Of a stretch of DNA of 8,961 nt, positions 1 to 8,670 are shown piece by piece (position 1 is the stretch's first letter; the number at the start of each line of letters is the position of its first letter). This DNA is from an uncultured Campylobacter sp. (GTDB taxonomy: Bacteria > Campylobacterota > Campylobacteria > Campylobacterales > Campylobacteraceae), in contig CALBNA010000203.1 in NCBI GenBank assembly GCA_937896205.1, positions 1 to 8,961 on the forward strand, in the 5' to 3' direction. The translations under genes were made by a program, and so were the position numbers. A model generated the notes under the pieces. The model had not been told where the DNA came from, made no database searches, and worked only from the letters and a program-made list of their open reading frames with translations.

Positions 1-829
1 GGGTAAGCGCTGTGCGTATTGTTTTGATTTTCGCGTGGGAAATTAAGCCAAAAAGGCGCTTGAGCTAGGCGAAAAATCTATCACCACGACGCTGCTGATG
101 AGCCCGAAAAAGGACTTCTCGCAGCTTGAATCCGCGCTAAATAAGGCTGCGGGGAAATACGGCCTTGAAACCTTTGCCGTGGACTACCGCGCTGGCGGCG
201 GCACGAACGCGCAGTTTGAGCTTGCTAAAAAAGATAAACTCTATCATCAAAACTACTGCGGCTGTATTTTTGGGCTCAGCAAGCAGCGCGAGGCGCAAAA
301 ACTGCCGCTTAGCGAGCTGATGAGCGAGATTAGCGGGCGAGTGATGCCAGGCGGCATCGAGGAGCGGCTGGAGCTTTATGAAAAGGTGCGCAAGTGCGAG
401 GAAAATGGCGTGAAATTTCATCTGTCGCGAAAATATTTTCTAAACTACCGCTTGCTGCGCGCCTACGTCAAATTTGGCGGCTCGGTCGTGCCGTCGTATT
501 TTTTGCTCTACTCGCATTTTAAGCGCGAAAACGTCAAATTTAGCGTGGGCGAGGCGGCTCAAATTTGCGACGAGCTGCGAGACGGCGTGACGCTGCTAAA
601 TTTAGTCAAATTTAACGAACTCTCAGGCGAAAATTTCGCTAGCGTAAACGAGCTTTGTCGCCGGCCTATCGCCGTGTTGCACGAGCTGGAAATCCGCCGC
701 GAGCTGTGCGGAGAATTTAGCCAAAATCCTATAATCGTGCTGGATGAAATTCGCGCGGGCAGGTACGAAATCTACGCTAAAGACGAGCTTTATAACGATA
801 GTCGCGAGGTTTTGGTAACGCAAATTTGA
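1..829 (+). pseudogene. queH: Epoxyqueuosine reductase QueH, 3' part, interrupted by an in-frame stop
   Basis: QueH (DUF208 family) reduces epoxyqueuosine to queuosine at the wobble base of GUN-anticodon tRNAs, using iron-sulfur chemistry bound by conserved cysteines. Reading from base 2, the frame gives GKRCAYCFDFRVGN, then TAA at 44-46, then AKKALELGEKSITTTLLMSP in the same frame. Both sides match the family pattern: RCxxC followed by F/Y-x-x-R before the stop, and TTTLLMSPKK, a D-Y-R-x-G-G-G segment and YCGC (cysteines at 257-259 and 263-265) after it. The lesion is therefore a single in-frame nonsense codon, not a frameshift. An ATG at 98-100 opens 243 codons to the TGA at 827-829, but no Shine-Dalgarno precedes it, and starting there would drop the CxxC pair (11-22) and everything upstream. 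The region after about position 480 is a C-terminal extension. The 5' end lies outside the window. The family call is strong; loss of function is inferred, and a sequencing error is possible. Confidence 0.75.
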
Positions 830-841
830 GCTAAATTTAGC
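821..841 (+). repeat. Short dispersed AT-rich repeat, copy A
   Basis: This 21-nt segment has the order CAAATTT, GAGCT, AAATTTAGC. It overlaps the queH stop codon (TGA 827-829) and contains the 830-841 palindrome. It closely resembles 6904-6925 inside carB and 8597-8618 after carB. Because AAATTT is frequent in the AT-rich parts of this window, chance similarity cannot be excluded. Confidence 0.35.
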
Positions 842-867
842 GCACGCGGAATAAAAGACGGATGCCA

Positions 868-888
868 AAAATTTAGAGGCTAAATTTT
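868..888. repeat. AT-rich inverted repeat in the queH-fabZ spacer
   Basis: A perfect 9-bp inverted repeat (AAAATTTAG and CTAAATTTT) is separated by a 3-nt AGG loop. It lies 39 nt after the queH stop. It could act as a weak queH terminator, but the stem has few G-C pairs and is followed by GCCCC rather than a U-run, so termination is only a possibility. A perfect 12-bp palindrome, GCTAAATTTAGC, also sits at 830-841, just past the queH stop. Confidence 0.4.
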
Positions 889-904
889 GCCCCGACCAAA
901 TCAA

Positions 905-936
905 TAATCTTTTTCTTAGCAAAATTTGGCTAAAAT
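905..936 (+). promoter_or_regulatory. Candidate promoter for the fabZ-carB operon
   Basis: TAAAAT at 931-936 resembles the Campylobacter sigma-70 -10 box. It is preceded by a T-rich stretch (about 909-917), as is usual for these promoters, which lack a clear -35. Transcription would begin near 943, giving a leader of roughly 24 nt before the fabZ GTG. A short inverted repeat (TTAGC 916-920, GCTAA 929-933) overlaps the box. The whole spacer is AT-rich, so a chance match is quite possible. This is the only gap of meaningful size upstream of the six-gene cluster. Confidence 0.35.
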
Positions 937-956
937 CGGCTTTAAATTTTACTCAC

Positions 957-960
957 AAGG
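957..960 (+). promoter_or_regulatory. Ribosome binding site that supports the GTG start of fabZ
   Basis: AAGG ends 6 nt before GTG 967. An in-frame TAA at 943-945 rules out any start further upstream, and the next in-frame ATG falls at codon 59, inside the catalytic core. GTG 967 is therefore the only sensible fabZ start. Confidence 0.7.
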
Positions 961-966
961 TTTAAA

Positions 967-1413
967 GTGATCGACATCGTTGAAATCCAAAAAATACTCC
1001 CGCACAGATATCCTTTTCTGCTCATCGACCGAGTGACCGAGCTCGAGCCTGCCAAACACATCGTGGCGTACAAAAACGTCACGATCGGCGAGCCAGTATT
1101 TCAGGGGCACTTCCCAGGCCACCCGATATACCCTGGCGTGATGATCATCGAGGGTATGGCGCAGGCCGGCGGCGTGCTCGCGTTTAAGAGCATGAGCGAC
1201 GAGCATCAAGCAAACATCGAAAATAAAGTCGTTTATTTTATGAGCATCGACGGAGCGAAATTTCGCCACCCGATACGCCCGGGCGATAGGCTCGAGTACC
1301 GTCTCGAAGTGCTAAAACACAAAGGCAATATCTGGGTGCTAAAAGGCGAAGCCTACGTGGACGGCACGCTAGCGTGCGAAGCCGAGCTAAAAGCTATGAT
1401 CGTAGATAAATAA
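967..1413 (+). CDS. fabZ: 3-hydroxyacyl-[acyl-carrier-protein] dehydratase FabZ
   Basis: FabZ dehydrates (3R)-hydroxyacyl-ACP to trans-2-enoyl-ACP in each cycle of type II fatty acid synthesis in the cytoplasm. The 148-residue product has the usual family length and hot-dog fold signature. It carries [11 protein letters not shown] near residues 13-23, then GHFPGHP (47-53) with catalytic His48, then [10 protein letters not shown] with catalytic Glu62. The 14-residue spacing between these two residues is that of known FabZ enzymes. Translation starts at GTG 967 behind AAGG. It is the first gene of the tight cluster, with lpxA only 10 nt downstream. FabZ and LpxA both act on 3-hydroxyacyl-ACP, so their pairing balances phospholipid against lipid A synthesis; fabZ-lpxA adjacency is common in Gram-negative bacteria. 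No key residue is missing. Confidence 0.97.
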   Translation: MIDIVEIQKILPHRYPFLLIDRVTELEPAKHIVAYKNVTIGEPVFQGHFPGHPIYPGVMIIEGMAQAGGVLAFKSMSDEHQANIENKVVYFMSIDGAKFRHPIRPGDRLEYRLEVLKHKGNIWVLKGEAYVDGTLACEAELKAMIVDK

Positions 1414-1423
1414 GCGAGCCAAA

Positions 1424-2212
1424 ATGAGAAATATCCATCCGCAAGCCGTCGTCGAGGACGGTGCGAAGATCGGCGAGGACGTAACGATCGAGGCCTATGC
1501 CTACGTCAGCAAAGACGCCGTGCTAGGCGACGGCGTACTCGTAAAGCAAGGCGCTAGGATCGTGGGCGACACGCATATCGGCGAGGGCGGTAAAATTTAC
1601 AGCTACGCCATCGTGGGCGATATCCCGCAGGACGTGAGCTACCGCGCCGAGGAAAACACCGGCGTTCGCATCGGTAAAAACGCGACGATCCGCGAGTTTT
1701 GCACGATAAACTCGGGCACTCACAAAGGCGACGGGATCACGCGTATCGGCGATAACGCGTTTATCATGGCCTACTGTCACGTCGCGCACGACTGCATCAT
1801 AGGAAATAACGTCATCCTAGCAAATAACGCGACTCTTGCCGGCCACGTGGAGCTTGGAGACTACAGCGTCGTGGGCGGAATGACGCCTATACATCAGTTT
1901 GTGAGAGTGGGTGAGAGCTGCATGATCGCGGGCGCTAGCGCGCTATCTCAGGACGTTGTGCCGTTTTGCCTGGCTGAAGGCAACCGAGCCTACATCAGAA
2001 GCTTAAATTTGGTCGGTATCAGGCGCAGGTTCGACAAAGACACGGTCGAAGAGATAAACAGAGCGTATAAATTTTTATTTAGAAAAAGCGGGGATCTAAA
2101 AGCCGCGGCTAGCGAGCTTTTAGCGGGCGCAACGAACGAACAGGTGCGAAAAATGTGCGAATTTATCCTAAGCACTAAGCGCGGTATCCCATTAGCAAAA
2201 GGAAGAGAATAA
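1424..2212 (+). CDS. lpxA: UDP-N-acetylglucosamine acyltransferase LpxA
   Basis: LpxA moves a 3-hydroxyacyl chain from ACP to the UDP-GlcNAc (or UDP-GlcNAc3N) sugar, the first step of lipid A synthesis in the cytoplasm. The 262-residue product matches the family length. Imperfect hexapeptide repeats, as in [13 protein letters not shown] and [13 protein letters not shown], build a left-handed beta-helix over residues 1 to about 190, followed by a helical C-terminal domain. The catalytic histidine is His122 in HVAHDC (His125 in E. coli). GGMTPIHQF is at 151-159. Gly170 aligns with E. coli Gly173, the acyl-chain ruler, which suggests a long (about C14) hydroxyacyl donor. From known C. jejuni biology the acceptor may be the 3-amino sugar, but the sugar-converting genes are not in this window. 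No strong Shine-Dalgarno precedes ATG 1424, so coupling to fabZ is likely. Confidence 0.97.
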   Translation: MRNIHPQAVVEDGAKIGEDVTIEAYAYVSKDAVLGDGVLVKQGARIVGDTHIGEGGKIYSYAIVGDIPQDVSYRAEENTGVRIGKNATIREFCTINSGTHKGDGITRIGDNAFIMAYCHVAHDCIIGNNVILANNATLAGHVELGDYSVVGGMTPIHQFVRVGESCMIAGASALSQDVVPFCLAEGNRAYIRSLNLVGIRRRFDKDTVEEINRAYKFLFRKSGDLKAAASELLAGATNEQVRKMCEFILSTKRGIPLAKGRE

Positions 2213-3444
2213 TGGCGAGAAAATGTAATTTTTGCGGCGAGATAGAGTCTGCCGAGAGGAGACTGCTGGCCGATATAAACGGGACTTCGTTTATATGCGA
2301 GCACTGCATCACCGCTGCTTACAAGGTGCTTTACGGCGAGGAGAGCCGCGAGCAAGAAAAAGAAGAGCGAACTAGAGACTATCAAAATTTGACGCCAAAA
2401 GAGCTAAAGGCGGTGCTAGATAACTACGTCATCGGTCAAGATAAGGCCAAAAAGGTCTTTAGCGTCGGCGTTTATAACCACTACAAAAGAATTTTTAGAA
2501 AAGGCGAGATAGAAGACGATACGGAGATATCAAAATCAAATATCTTGCTCGTCGGCCCTACTGGCAGCGGCAAGACGCTGATGGCACAGACGCTGGCTAA
2601 ATTTCTAGACGTGCCTATCGCTATCTGCGACGCGACGAGCCTAACTGAGGCCGGCTACGTCGGCGAAGACGTGGAAAATATCCTAACTCGCCTTTTACAA
2701 GCTGCAGACGGCGACGTAAAGCGCGCCGAGCAGGGCATAGTTTTTGTCGATGAGATAGATAAGATCGCCAGAATGAGCGAAAACCGCTCGATCACGCGCG
2801 ACGTGAGCGGCGAGGGCGTGCAGCAGGCGCTTTTAAAAATCATCGAGGGCAGTCTCGTAAATATCCCTCCAAAAGGCGGCAGAAAGCACCCTAATCAGGA
2901 ATTTATCCAGATAGATACTTCAAATATCCTATTCGTCTGCGGCGGCGCGTTTGACGGCCTGGCCGACATCATAGAGCGCAGGATCGGTAAAAACGTGCTG
3001 GGTTTTGGTCAAGACAAACGCTCTAAAGGCGATAGGGAAAATTTGCTAGACGCGCTTGAGAGCGACGATCTGGTGCATTTTGGACTCATTCCCGAGCTCA
3101 TCGGTAGGCTTCACGTTGTGGCCACGTTAAATAAAATCACCGAAGACGATATGGTGCGAATTTTAACCGAGCCTAAAAACGCGATCTTGAAGCAATACCA
3201 AAAGCTTTTTGCGATAGATAGGGCAAATTTAAAATTTGACGATGAAGCTCTAAAAGAGATCGCAAGGCTAGCCATTGAGCGAAAAACGGGAGCCAGAGGG
3301 CTACGAAGCATAATGGAAGAGGTGATGACAGATATAATGTACGAACTGCCGGAGCTTGCCGGCTACGACGTGGTGATCACCAAAGAGGTTGTAAACGGCA
3401 AAGAAAAGCCGATTTTCGTAAAAAACAATAAAATAAGCGCATAA
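2212..3444 (+). CDS. clpX: ATP-dependent Clp protease ATP-binding subunit ClpX
   Basis: ClpX is a hexameric AAA+ unfoldase that recognises tagged substrates and feeds them into the ClpP chamber in the cytoplasm. All landmarks are present in the 410 residues. These are the zinc-binding cysteines C5, C8, C29 and C32; Walker A GPTGSGKT at 115-122; the pore-1 loop GYVG at 148-151; Walker B IVFVDEID at 176-183; the RKH pore loop at 224-226; and sensor-2 GARGLR at 360-365. The ClpP-docking loop reads LGF (263-265) where E. coli has IGF, a substitution known in other ClpX proteins. The start overlaps the lpxA stop (TAATG) behind a good AAGGAAGAG ribosome site, which implies translational coupling. 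clpP is not adjacent here, so ClpP must come from elsewhere in the genome. Confidence 0.98.
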   Translation: MARKCNFCGEIESAERRLLADINGTSFICEHCITAAYKVLYGEESREQEKEERTRDYQNLTPKELKAVLDNYVIGQDKAKKVFSVGVYNHYKRIFRKGEIEDDTEISKSNILLVGPTGSGKTLMAQTLAKFLDVPIAICDATSLTEAGYVGEDVENILTRLLQAADGDVKRAEQGIVFVDEIDKIARMSENRSITRDVSGEGVQQALLKIIEGSLVNIPPKGGRKHPNQEFIQIDTSNILFVCGGAFDGLADIIERRIGKNVLGFGQDKRSKGDRENLLDALESDDLVHFGLIPELIGRLHVVATLNKITEDDMVRILTEPKNAILKQYQKLFAIDRANLKFDDEALKEIARLAIERKTGARGLRSIMEEVMTDIMYELPELAGYDVVITKEVVNGKEKPIFVKNNKISA

Positions 3445-3452
3445 GGATACAG

Positions 3453-4490
3453 ATGATTTTAGACCAACTAATAGGATTTTTTTCAAGCGATATGGGTATC
3501 GACCTAGGCACGGCAAATACGCTAGTTCTAGTAAAAGATAAAGGTATCATCATAAACGAACCGTCGGTCGTCGCGGTACAACGCGAAAAATACGGCAAGC
3601 AAAAAATATTAGCCGTCGGCCACGAAGCAAAAGAGATGGTGGGTAAAACTCCGGGCGACATCGAGGCGATCCGTCCGATGAGAGACGGCGTTATCGCGGA
3701 TTTTGATATGACGGAAAAGATGATCCGCTATTTCATAGAAAAAACCCACCGCAGAAAGAGCTTCCTGCGCCCTCGTATCATCATCTCAGTGCCTTACGGC
3801 CTAACTCAAGTCGAGCGTAAAGCCGTGCGCGAGAGTGCGCTAAGCGCGGGGGCTAGAGAGGTATTTTTGATCGAGGAGCCTATGGCTGCTGCTATCGGAG
3901 CAAATTTGCCAGTACGAGAACCGCAGGGAAACCTAGTAGTCGATATCGGCGGCGGCACGACGGAGATCGGCGTAGTATCTCTAGGCGGTTTAGTTATCAG
4001 CAAGTCTATCCGCACCGCTGGCGATAAAATCGACATGAGCATCGTAAACTACATAAAAGAAAAATACAACCTCCTAATCGGCGAGCGTGCGGGCGAGGAT
4101 ATCAAAATCTCCGTCGGCTCGGCGATTCAGCTTCCCGAGGAGCTTAGCATCGTAGTAAAAGGTCGCGACCAAATCAGCGGCCTACTAAGCCGCGTGGAGC
4201 TAACGAGCGAGGACGTACGCGAGGCTATGCGCGAACCGCTAAAAGAGATCGCCGACGCCCTAAAAACTGTACTTGAGATGATGCCGCCTGATCTTGCCGG
4301 CGATATCGTGGAAAACGGTATCGTGCTAACCGGGGGCGGAGCGCTGATCCGCGGACTTGATAAGTACTTAAGCGATATCGTAAAACTTCCGGTTTTCGTT
4401 GCTGACGATCCGTTGCTAGCCGTGGCCAGAGGCACCGGCAAGGCTCTTGAGGAGATTAAATTTTTACAACAACTCGTAAATGAAGAGTAA
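3453..4490 (+). CDS. mreB: Rod shape-determining actin homologue MreB
   Basis: MreB is a bacterial actin that forms short membrane-bound antiparallel filaments and steers the elongation peptidoglycan machinery. The 345-residue length is typical. The nucleotide-binding motifs are intact: phosphate-1 DLGTANT (17-23), connect-1 EEPMAAAIG (141-149), phosphate-2 [10 protein letters not shown] (164-173) and the adenosine motif TGGGALIRG (293-301). The N-terminus ([10 protein letters not shown]) can form the short amphipathic membrane helix seen in other Gram-negative MreB proteins. AAGGA, overlapping the clpX stop, serves as the ribosome site. The gene starts 8 nt after clpX, and its 3' end overlaps mreC by 11 nt. 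Confidence 0.98.
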   Translation: MILDQLIGFFSSDMGIDLGTANTLVLVKDKGIIINEPSVVAVQREKYGKQKILAVGHEAKEMVGKTPGDIEAIRPMRDGVIADFDMTEKMIRYFIEKTHRRKSFLRPRIIISVPYGLTQVERKAVRESALSAGAREVFLIEEPMAAAIGANLPVREPQGNLVVDIGGGTTEIGVVSLGGLVISKSIRTAGDKIDMSIVNYIKEKYNLLIGERAGEDIKISVGSAIQLPEELSIVVKGRDQISGLLSRVELTSEDVREAMREPLKEIADALKTVLEMMPPDLAGDIVENGIVLTGGGALIRGLDKYLSDIVKLPVFVADDPLLAVARGTGKALEEIKFLQQLVNEE

Positions 4491-5235
4491 AATTTTATTC
4501 GTCGCTCTTATCGGCGCGCTGGTATTCTTTTCGCTTGATAGAGGCGCGCTGATCTCCGGCTATGTAGTGAATTTAAACAACCGCGTAGTAGCCGCCTACG
4601 ACGACGCGGTCAAATTTGTAAAAGACGGCGTAAACGAGCATTTTAGGCAGCGCGAGGAGATAAAGCAGCTTCGCGCTCAAAACGCCGAACTAGAAAAATC
4701 GGCGGCTCTGCTCTCAAGCTTTGCAAAAGAGCTAAATGAAATTTTGGTCGATAAAAACTCGACCGCCTACGAGCCTAGAGTCCAGCTCGTGCGGGCGCTT
4801 AGCTATGTAAATATCAGCGACTACGACAAGGTCTGGCTGGATAAATTTAGCGGCTACGACGAGTCTAAAATTTACGGACTCATTTATCAAGGCAAGAGTG
4901 CGGGTATCGTCGTGAGCAAGGACGGAAATCCAATGGCCTTGCTGCAAAACGATCCAAAAAGTATATTTGCCGTATCAATCGGCGAAGAAAAGATCCCAGG
5001 CATAGCGCACGGGAGCAAAGACGGAATAACGGTGAAATTTATCCCCCAGTGGCTCAGTCCAAAAGAGGGCGATGAGGTCGTCACGAGCGGGCTTGACGGG
5101 ATATTTTTCAGCGGGATTTCAGTGGGCAAGGTCACGGGCGTGATCCAAGAGAGCTTGTATAAAAGCGCGGCCGTAAAGCCATACGTAAGCATAACCATCC
5201 CCTCGTATCTATACGTCGTAACAAAGGAAAAATAA
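4480..5235 (+). CDS. mreC: Rod shape-determining protein MreC
   Basis: MreC is an inner-membrane protein whose periplasmic part bridges MreB filaments to penicillin-binding protein 2 and the elongasome. The 251-residue product has one N-terminal transmembrane helix (about residues 4-19). A coiled-coil segment rich in Glu, Lys, Arg and Leu follows (about 55-90). The beta-rich C-terminal domain ends with the family pattern [20 protein letters not shown] (197-216). This is short beside E. coli MreC but fits the campylobacterial/helicobacterial type as I recall it. ATG 4480 lies inside the last codons of mreB with no clear ribosome site close by, so translation probably depends on ribosomes finishing mreB. 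No mreD follows; carB begins at the mreC stop. Confidence 0.93.
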   Translation: MKSKILFVALIGALVFFSLDRGALISGYVVNLNNRVVAAYDDAVKFVKDGVNEHFRQREEIKQLRAQNAELEKSAALLSSFAKELNEILVDKNSTAYEPRVQLVRALSYVNISDYDKVWLDKFSGYDESKIYGLIYQGKSAGIVVSKDGNPMALLQNDPKSIFAVSIGEEKIPGIAHGSKDGITVKFIPQWLSPKEGDEVVTSGLDGIFFSGISVGKVTGVIQESLYKSAAVKPYVSITIPSYLYVVTKEK

Positions 5236-8200
5236 TGCCAAAAAGAACCGACATCAATACTATTTTACTCATCGGCAGCGGCCCTATCGTCATCGGGCAA
5301 GCGTGTGAATTTGACTACAGCGGCACCCAAGCTGCAAAGACGCTAAAGCAGCTGGGCTACCGCGTCGTACTCATAAACTCAAACCCGGCTACCATCATGA
5401 CCGATCCCGATTTCGCCGACGCTACCTATGTCGAGCCGATAACCAAAGAGAGCATCAAACGCATAATAGATAAAGAAAAAGTCGACGCCATACTGCCTAC
5501 GATGGGCGGTCAGGTCGCGTTAAACGTCGCTATGCAGCTATATGAGGCGGACATGCTAGGCGGCGTCAAATTTTTAGGCGCCAACCCGCAAGCGATCAAA
5601 AAGGGCGAGGACAGGCAGGAGTTTAAAAAGGCGATGCAAAAGATCGGCATGGATCTGCCGCAAAGCCAGTACGCCTACGACATGGACGAGGCGCTGGCCG
5701 CAGCCGCAAATATCGGCTTTCCGCTCATCATCCGCGCTAGCTATACCCTAGGCGGCGCAGGCAGCGGCGTGGCGTATAATATCGACGAATTTAAAGAGCT
5801 AGCCCAAACCGGCCTAGACGCCAGCCCGATACATGAAATTTTGGTCGAGGAGAGCTTGCTAGGCTGGAAAGAATACGAGATGGAGGTCATCCGCGACCGC
5901 AACGACAACTGCATCATCGTCTGCTCTATCGAAAATTTTGATCCCATGGGCGTGCATACTGGCGATAGCATCACGGTTGCGCCCGCTCTTACGCTAACTG
6001 ATAAAGAGTATCAGGCGATGCGCGACGCTAGCTTTAAAATTTTACGCGAGATCGGCGTGGATACTGGTGGTAGCAACGTACAGTTTGCTATAAATCCAAA
6101 AACAGGCCGCATGATCGTGATCGAGATGAACCCGCGCGTTAGCCGCAGCTCTGCGCTTGCCTCAAAGGCCACGGGCTACCCGATCGCTAAGGTCGCGACG
6201 CTACTAGCCGTGGGCTTTAGCCTGGATGAGATCAAAAACGACATCACTGGCACTCCTGCTAGCTTTGAGCCGGTTATCGACTACATCGTGACTAAGATCC
6301 CGCGCTTTACGTTTGAGAAATTCCCGGGCGCGAACCCGTATCTAGGCACCGCGATGAAGAGCGTGGGCGAGGTGATGGCGATCGGCAGGACGTTTAAGGA
6401 AAGCATCCAAAAAGCGCTTTGCTCGATGGAAAAGGACTACTATGGATTTAACCTCGTAAATTTGGAGAAAAGCGCGCTTGTTTACGGACTTAGAAACGCG
6501 AATGAAAGCCGCATTTTATACGTCGCGCAGGCGTTTCGCGATGGGTTTAGCGTCGCCGAAGTGCACGAGATGAGCAAGATCGATCCGTGGTTTTTGGATC
6601 AAATTTGGCAGATAGTTAAATTTGAAGAGCGCATCGATATGGACATCCTAAACGACGAGCCGCTGCTAAGAGAGGCCAAAACGATGGGCTTTTCGGACAA
6701 GATGATCGCGCATCTGATAAATTTAAAAGACAACCTTGATCTGGGTCAAAACGATATATATTTCGCGCGCGAGAAAATCGGCATAAACCTCGAATACAAC
6801 GAAGTAGATACCTGCGCGGGCGAGTTTAAGGCGCTCACGCCGTATCTTTACTCGACGACGAATATCACGAAGCTGCCGTGCCTTTCGTCAAATTTTGCAG
6901 AGTCAAATTTGAGCTCAAATTCGGCACAAAAAGAGAAAAAAGTGATGATTATCGGCGGCGGCCCAAACCGCATAGGCCAGGGCATAGAGTTTGACTACTG
7001 CTGCGTGCACGCTAGCTACGCGCTACGCGACATGGGCGTCAAAACCATAATGTACAACTGCAACCCAGAAACCGTCAGCACCGACTACGACACGAGCGAT
7101 ATTTTGTACTTTGAGCCGATTGATTTCGAGCACGTTAGAGCAGTGATCGAGCATGAGAACCCAGACGGCGTGATCGTGCATTTTGGCGGTCAGACGCCGC
7201 TAAAATTCGCCAAACGCCTTAGCATAGCGGGCGCGAAAATCATCGGCACCAGCGCGCGCACGATCGACGTCGCCGAGGACCGCAAAAAATTTAGCGAATT
7301 TATCTCTAAAATCGGCGTCAAACAGCCGCGAAACGACACTGCAACAAGCGAAAAAGAGGCGCTAGAAAAGGCCGCCGCTATCGGCTATCCAGTGCTCGTG
7401 CGCCCTAGCTACGTGCTAGGCGGCCGCGCGATGAGACGCGTGCACAGCGACGAGGAGCTACGCCTATACATGAGCGAGGCGGTCAAGGTCAGCAACCACT
7501 CGCCCGTACTGATCGATAAATTTTTACAAGACGCGGTGGAGCTCGACGTAGACGCGATCAGCGACGGCAAGGACGTCTATATCGGCGCCGTGATGCAGCA
7601 CATCGAGGAGGCAGGCATCCATAGCGGCGACAGCGCGTGCATACTGCCTCCGCTAAATTTGACCGCGCAGATGATCGAAAAGGTAGAAAACCAAACCCGC
7701 GACATCGCGCTAAATTTGGGCGTTGTAGGGCTAATGAATATCCAGTTTGCCATCTACGAGAACGAACTTTTCATGATCGAGGTAAACCCGCGCGCCAGCC
7801 GCACGGTACCGTTTGTTAGCAAGGCGACAGGCGTTCCTATGGCAAAGGTCGCCACGCGCGTGATGTGGCAGGGCGATTTGCGCGAGGCGCTTAAATTTTA
7901 CGACAACTACGGCGCAGTTTACGAGGAGCGCGGCATACTCAAGCCTCGCGTGAAAAACCACGTCTGCGTCAAAGAAGCGGTATTTCCGTTTAACAAGCTC
8001 TCGGGCGCGGATCTGATCCTGGGCCCTGAGATGAAAAGCACGGGCGAGGTCATGGGCATATCAAGTGATTTTGCAAAGAGCTTTGCAAAAAGCCAGATCG
8101 CCGCGAGCAACTCGCTACCTACTAGCGGCCTAGTCTTTTTAACTCTTGCCGATGCGGATAAAAAATACGCCGCAAATTTGGCGCGCGAGCTAATAAGCCT

Positions 8201-8528
8201 CGGCTTTAAAATCATCGCCACGGGCGGAACGTATAAAATTTTAAATGACGCGGGCGTAGAGAGCGAGTTCGTTTATAAGATCAGCGAAGGTCGCCCAAAC
8301 GTCGAGGATAGGCTCAAAAACGGCGACATCGCGCTTGTTATCAACACCAGCGACAGCAAGTCAAACAGCGAGGACGGCAAGAAAATCAGACAAAACATCA
8401 TGCGATTTAAGATTCCGTATTTCACGACGATGTCGGCGGCTCTAGCGGCGGCTAAATCGCTAAAAAGCGTGCAAGACGGCAGCGCGCTCGAAGTCAAAAG
8501 CTTGCAGGAGTATTTAGGCGGCGAGTGA
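5235..8528 (+). CDS. carB: Carbamoyl-phosphate synthase large subunit CarB
   Basis: CarB uses two ATP, bicarbonate and ammonia from the small subunit CarA to make carbamoyl phosphate for arginine and pyrimidines. The layout is a carboxyphosphate half (about 1-401) with [17 protein letters not shown] at 14-30 and metal ligands Glu297 and Asn299; an oligomerisation domain (about 402-550); a carbamoyl-phosphate half with [10 protein letters not shown] at 574-583 and metal ligands Glu849 and Asn851; and an MGS-like allosteric domain (about 947-1097) with ATGGT and [17 protein letters not shown]. Motif offsets from E. coli numbering shift from -2 to +8 between the halves, showing about 10 extra residues at 552-565 ([14 protein letters not shown]). 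The protein is 1097 residues against 1073 in E. coli. The start overlaps the mreC stop (TAATG) behind AAAGGAAA. carA is not in this window. Confidence 0.98.
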   Translation: MPKRTDINTILLIGSGPIVIGQACEFDYSGTQAAKTLKQLGYRVVLINSNPATIMTDPDFADATYVEPITKESIKRIIDKEKVDAILPTMGGQVALNVAMQLYEADMLGGVKFLGANPQAIKKGEDRQEFKKAMQKIGMDLPQSQYAYDMDEALAAAANIGFPLIIRASYTLGGAGSGVAYNIDEFKELAQTGLDASPIHEILVEESLLGWKEYEMEVIRDRNDNCIIVCSIENFDPMGVHTGDSITVAPALTLTDKEYQAMRDASFKILREIGVDTGGSNVQFAINPKTGRMIVIEMNPRVSRSSALASKATGYPIAKVATLLAVGFSLDEIKNDITGTPASFEPVIDYIVTKIPRFTFEKFPGANPYLGTAMKSVGEVMAIGRTFKESIQKALCSMEKDYYGFNLVNLEKSALVYGLRNANESRILYVAQAFRDGFSVAEVHEMSKIDPWFLDQIWQIVKFEERIDMDILNDEPLLREAKTMGFSDKMIAHLINLKDNLDLGQNDIYFAREKIGINLEYNEVDTCAGEFKALTPYLYSTTNITKLPCLSSNFAESNLSSNSAQKEKKVMIIGGGPNRIGQGIEFDYCCVHASYALRDMGVKTIMYNCNPETVSTDYDTSDILYFEPIDFEHVRAVIEHENPDGVIVHFGGQTPLKFAKRLSIAGAKIIGTSARTIDVAEDRKKFSEFISKIGVKQPRNDTATSEKEALEKAAAIGYPVLVRPSYVLGGRAMRRVHSDEELRLYMSEAVKVSNHSPVLIDKFLQDAVELDVDAISDGKDVYIGAVMQHIEEAGIHSGDSACILPPLNLTAQMIEKVENQTRDIALNLGVVGLMNIQFAIYENELFMIEVNPRASRTVPFVSKATGVPMAKVATRVMWQGDLREALKFYDNYGAVYEERGILKPRVKNHVCVKEAVFPFNKLSGADLILGPEMKSTGEVMGISSDFAKSFAKSQIAASNSLPTSGLVFLTLADADKKYAANLARELISLGFKIIATGGTYKILNDAGVESEFVYKISEGRPNVEDRLKNGDIALVINTSDSKSNSEDGKKIRQNIMRFKIPYFTTMSAALAAAKSLKSVQDGSALEVKSLQEYLGGE
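6888..6925 (+). repeat. Repeat-like insertion DNA inside carB (contains copy B)
   Basis: Three TCAAATT units start at 6888, 6903 and 6915 and encode SNF, SNL and SNS, forming the serine/asparagine-rich linker between the two CarB halves. Within it, 6904-6925 (CAAATTT, GAGCT, C, AAATTCGGC) matches the repeat copies near the queH stop and downstream of carB with only one or two changes. The region corresponds to the length excess over E. coli CarB. Confidence 0.45.
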
Positions 8529-8552
8529 GGCTAAACTAAAATCGTTAAATTT

Positions 8553-8585
8553 GGACGTCAAATTTAGCTCACAAATTTGACGTCC
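8553..8585 (+). terminator. Perfect 13-bp hairpin after carB, probable operon terminator
   Basis: GGACGTCAAATTT (8553-8565) and its exact reverse complement (8573-8585) flank a 7-nt loop, AGCTCAC. The hairpin begins 24 nt after the carB stop, the right place to end the six-gene transcript. No U-run follows the stem (GTAAATTCAGCC), so it is not a classical intrinsic terminator. It may instead protect the 3' end of the mRNA or require Rho. The structure is seen directly; the role is inferred. The loop and right arm can also pair with 8599-8610. Confidence 0.5.
8559..8579 (-). repeat. Short dispersed AT-rich repeat, inverted copy D
   Basis: Read on the minus strand this is CAAATTT, GT, GAGCT, AAATTTG, the same order as copies A to C with two extra bases. 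It coincides with the loop and inner arms of the 13-bp hairpin, so part of the similarity follows from the self-complementary AAATTT and AGCT units. Confidence 0.3.
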
Positions 8586-8596
8586 GTAAATTCAGC

Positions 8597-8618
8597 CAAA
8601 TTTTGAGCTTAAATTCGC
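8597..8618 (+). repeat. Short dispersed AT-rich repeat, copy C
   Basis: The order is CAAATTTT, GAGCT, T, AAATTCGC. It differs from the carB-internal copy (6904-6925) by one extra T, one C-to-T change and one missing G. It lies between the two hairpins of the spacer. Confidence 0.35.
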
Positions 8619-8670
8619 ATTCTAAATTTGGTCGAGCGCTACCATAGACTCTGCAATTTCAAAATCCTAC

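Noticed and set aside
44..46. Programmed recoding of the in-frame stop in queH
   Set aside because: The codon is TAA, which is not the usual selenocysteine or pyrrolysine codon. No recoding element is evident, and the family does not need a special residue here.
98..829. ATG 98 as the start of an intact 243-residue gene
   Set aside because: QueH homology continues in frame upstream of it on both sides of the TAA, no ribosome site precedes it, and it would omit the conserved CxxC.
830..841. Palindrome GCTAAATTTAGC as a queH terminator
   Set aside because: A 12-bp palindrome with no loop, AT-rich and without a following U-run, is unlikely to terminate transcription.
7637..7819. 60-codon plus-strand open frame inside carB
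   Set aside because: It lies wholly within the well-conserved carB coding sequence in another frame, has no recognisable motif, and no ribosome site is apparent.
949..8497. Many minus-strand open frames of 60-130 codons opposite fabZ to carB
   Set aside because: They are frames opposite conserved genes with no recognisable domains. Long antisense frames are expected with this GC-rich codon usage.
5235..8528. Internal similarity between the two halves of carB as a possible assembly duplication
   Set aside because: It is the ancient ATP-grasp duplication present in all bacterial CarB proteins, and the two halves differ in the expected way.
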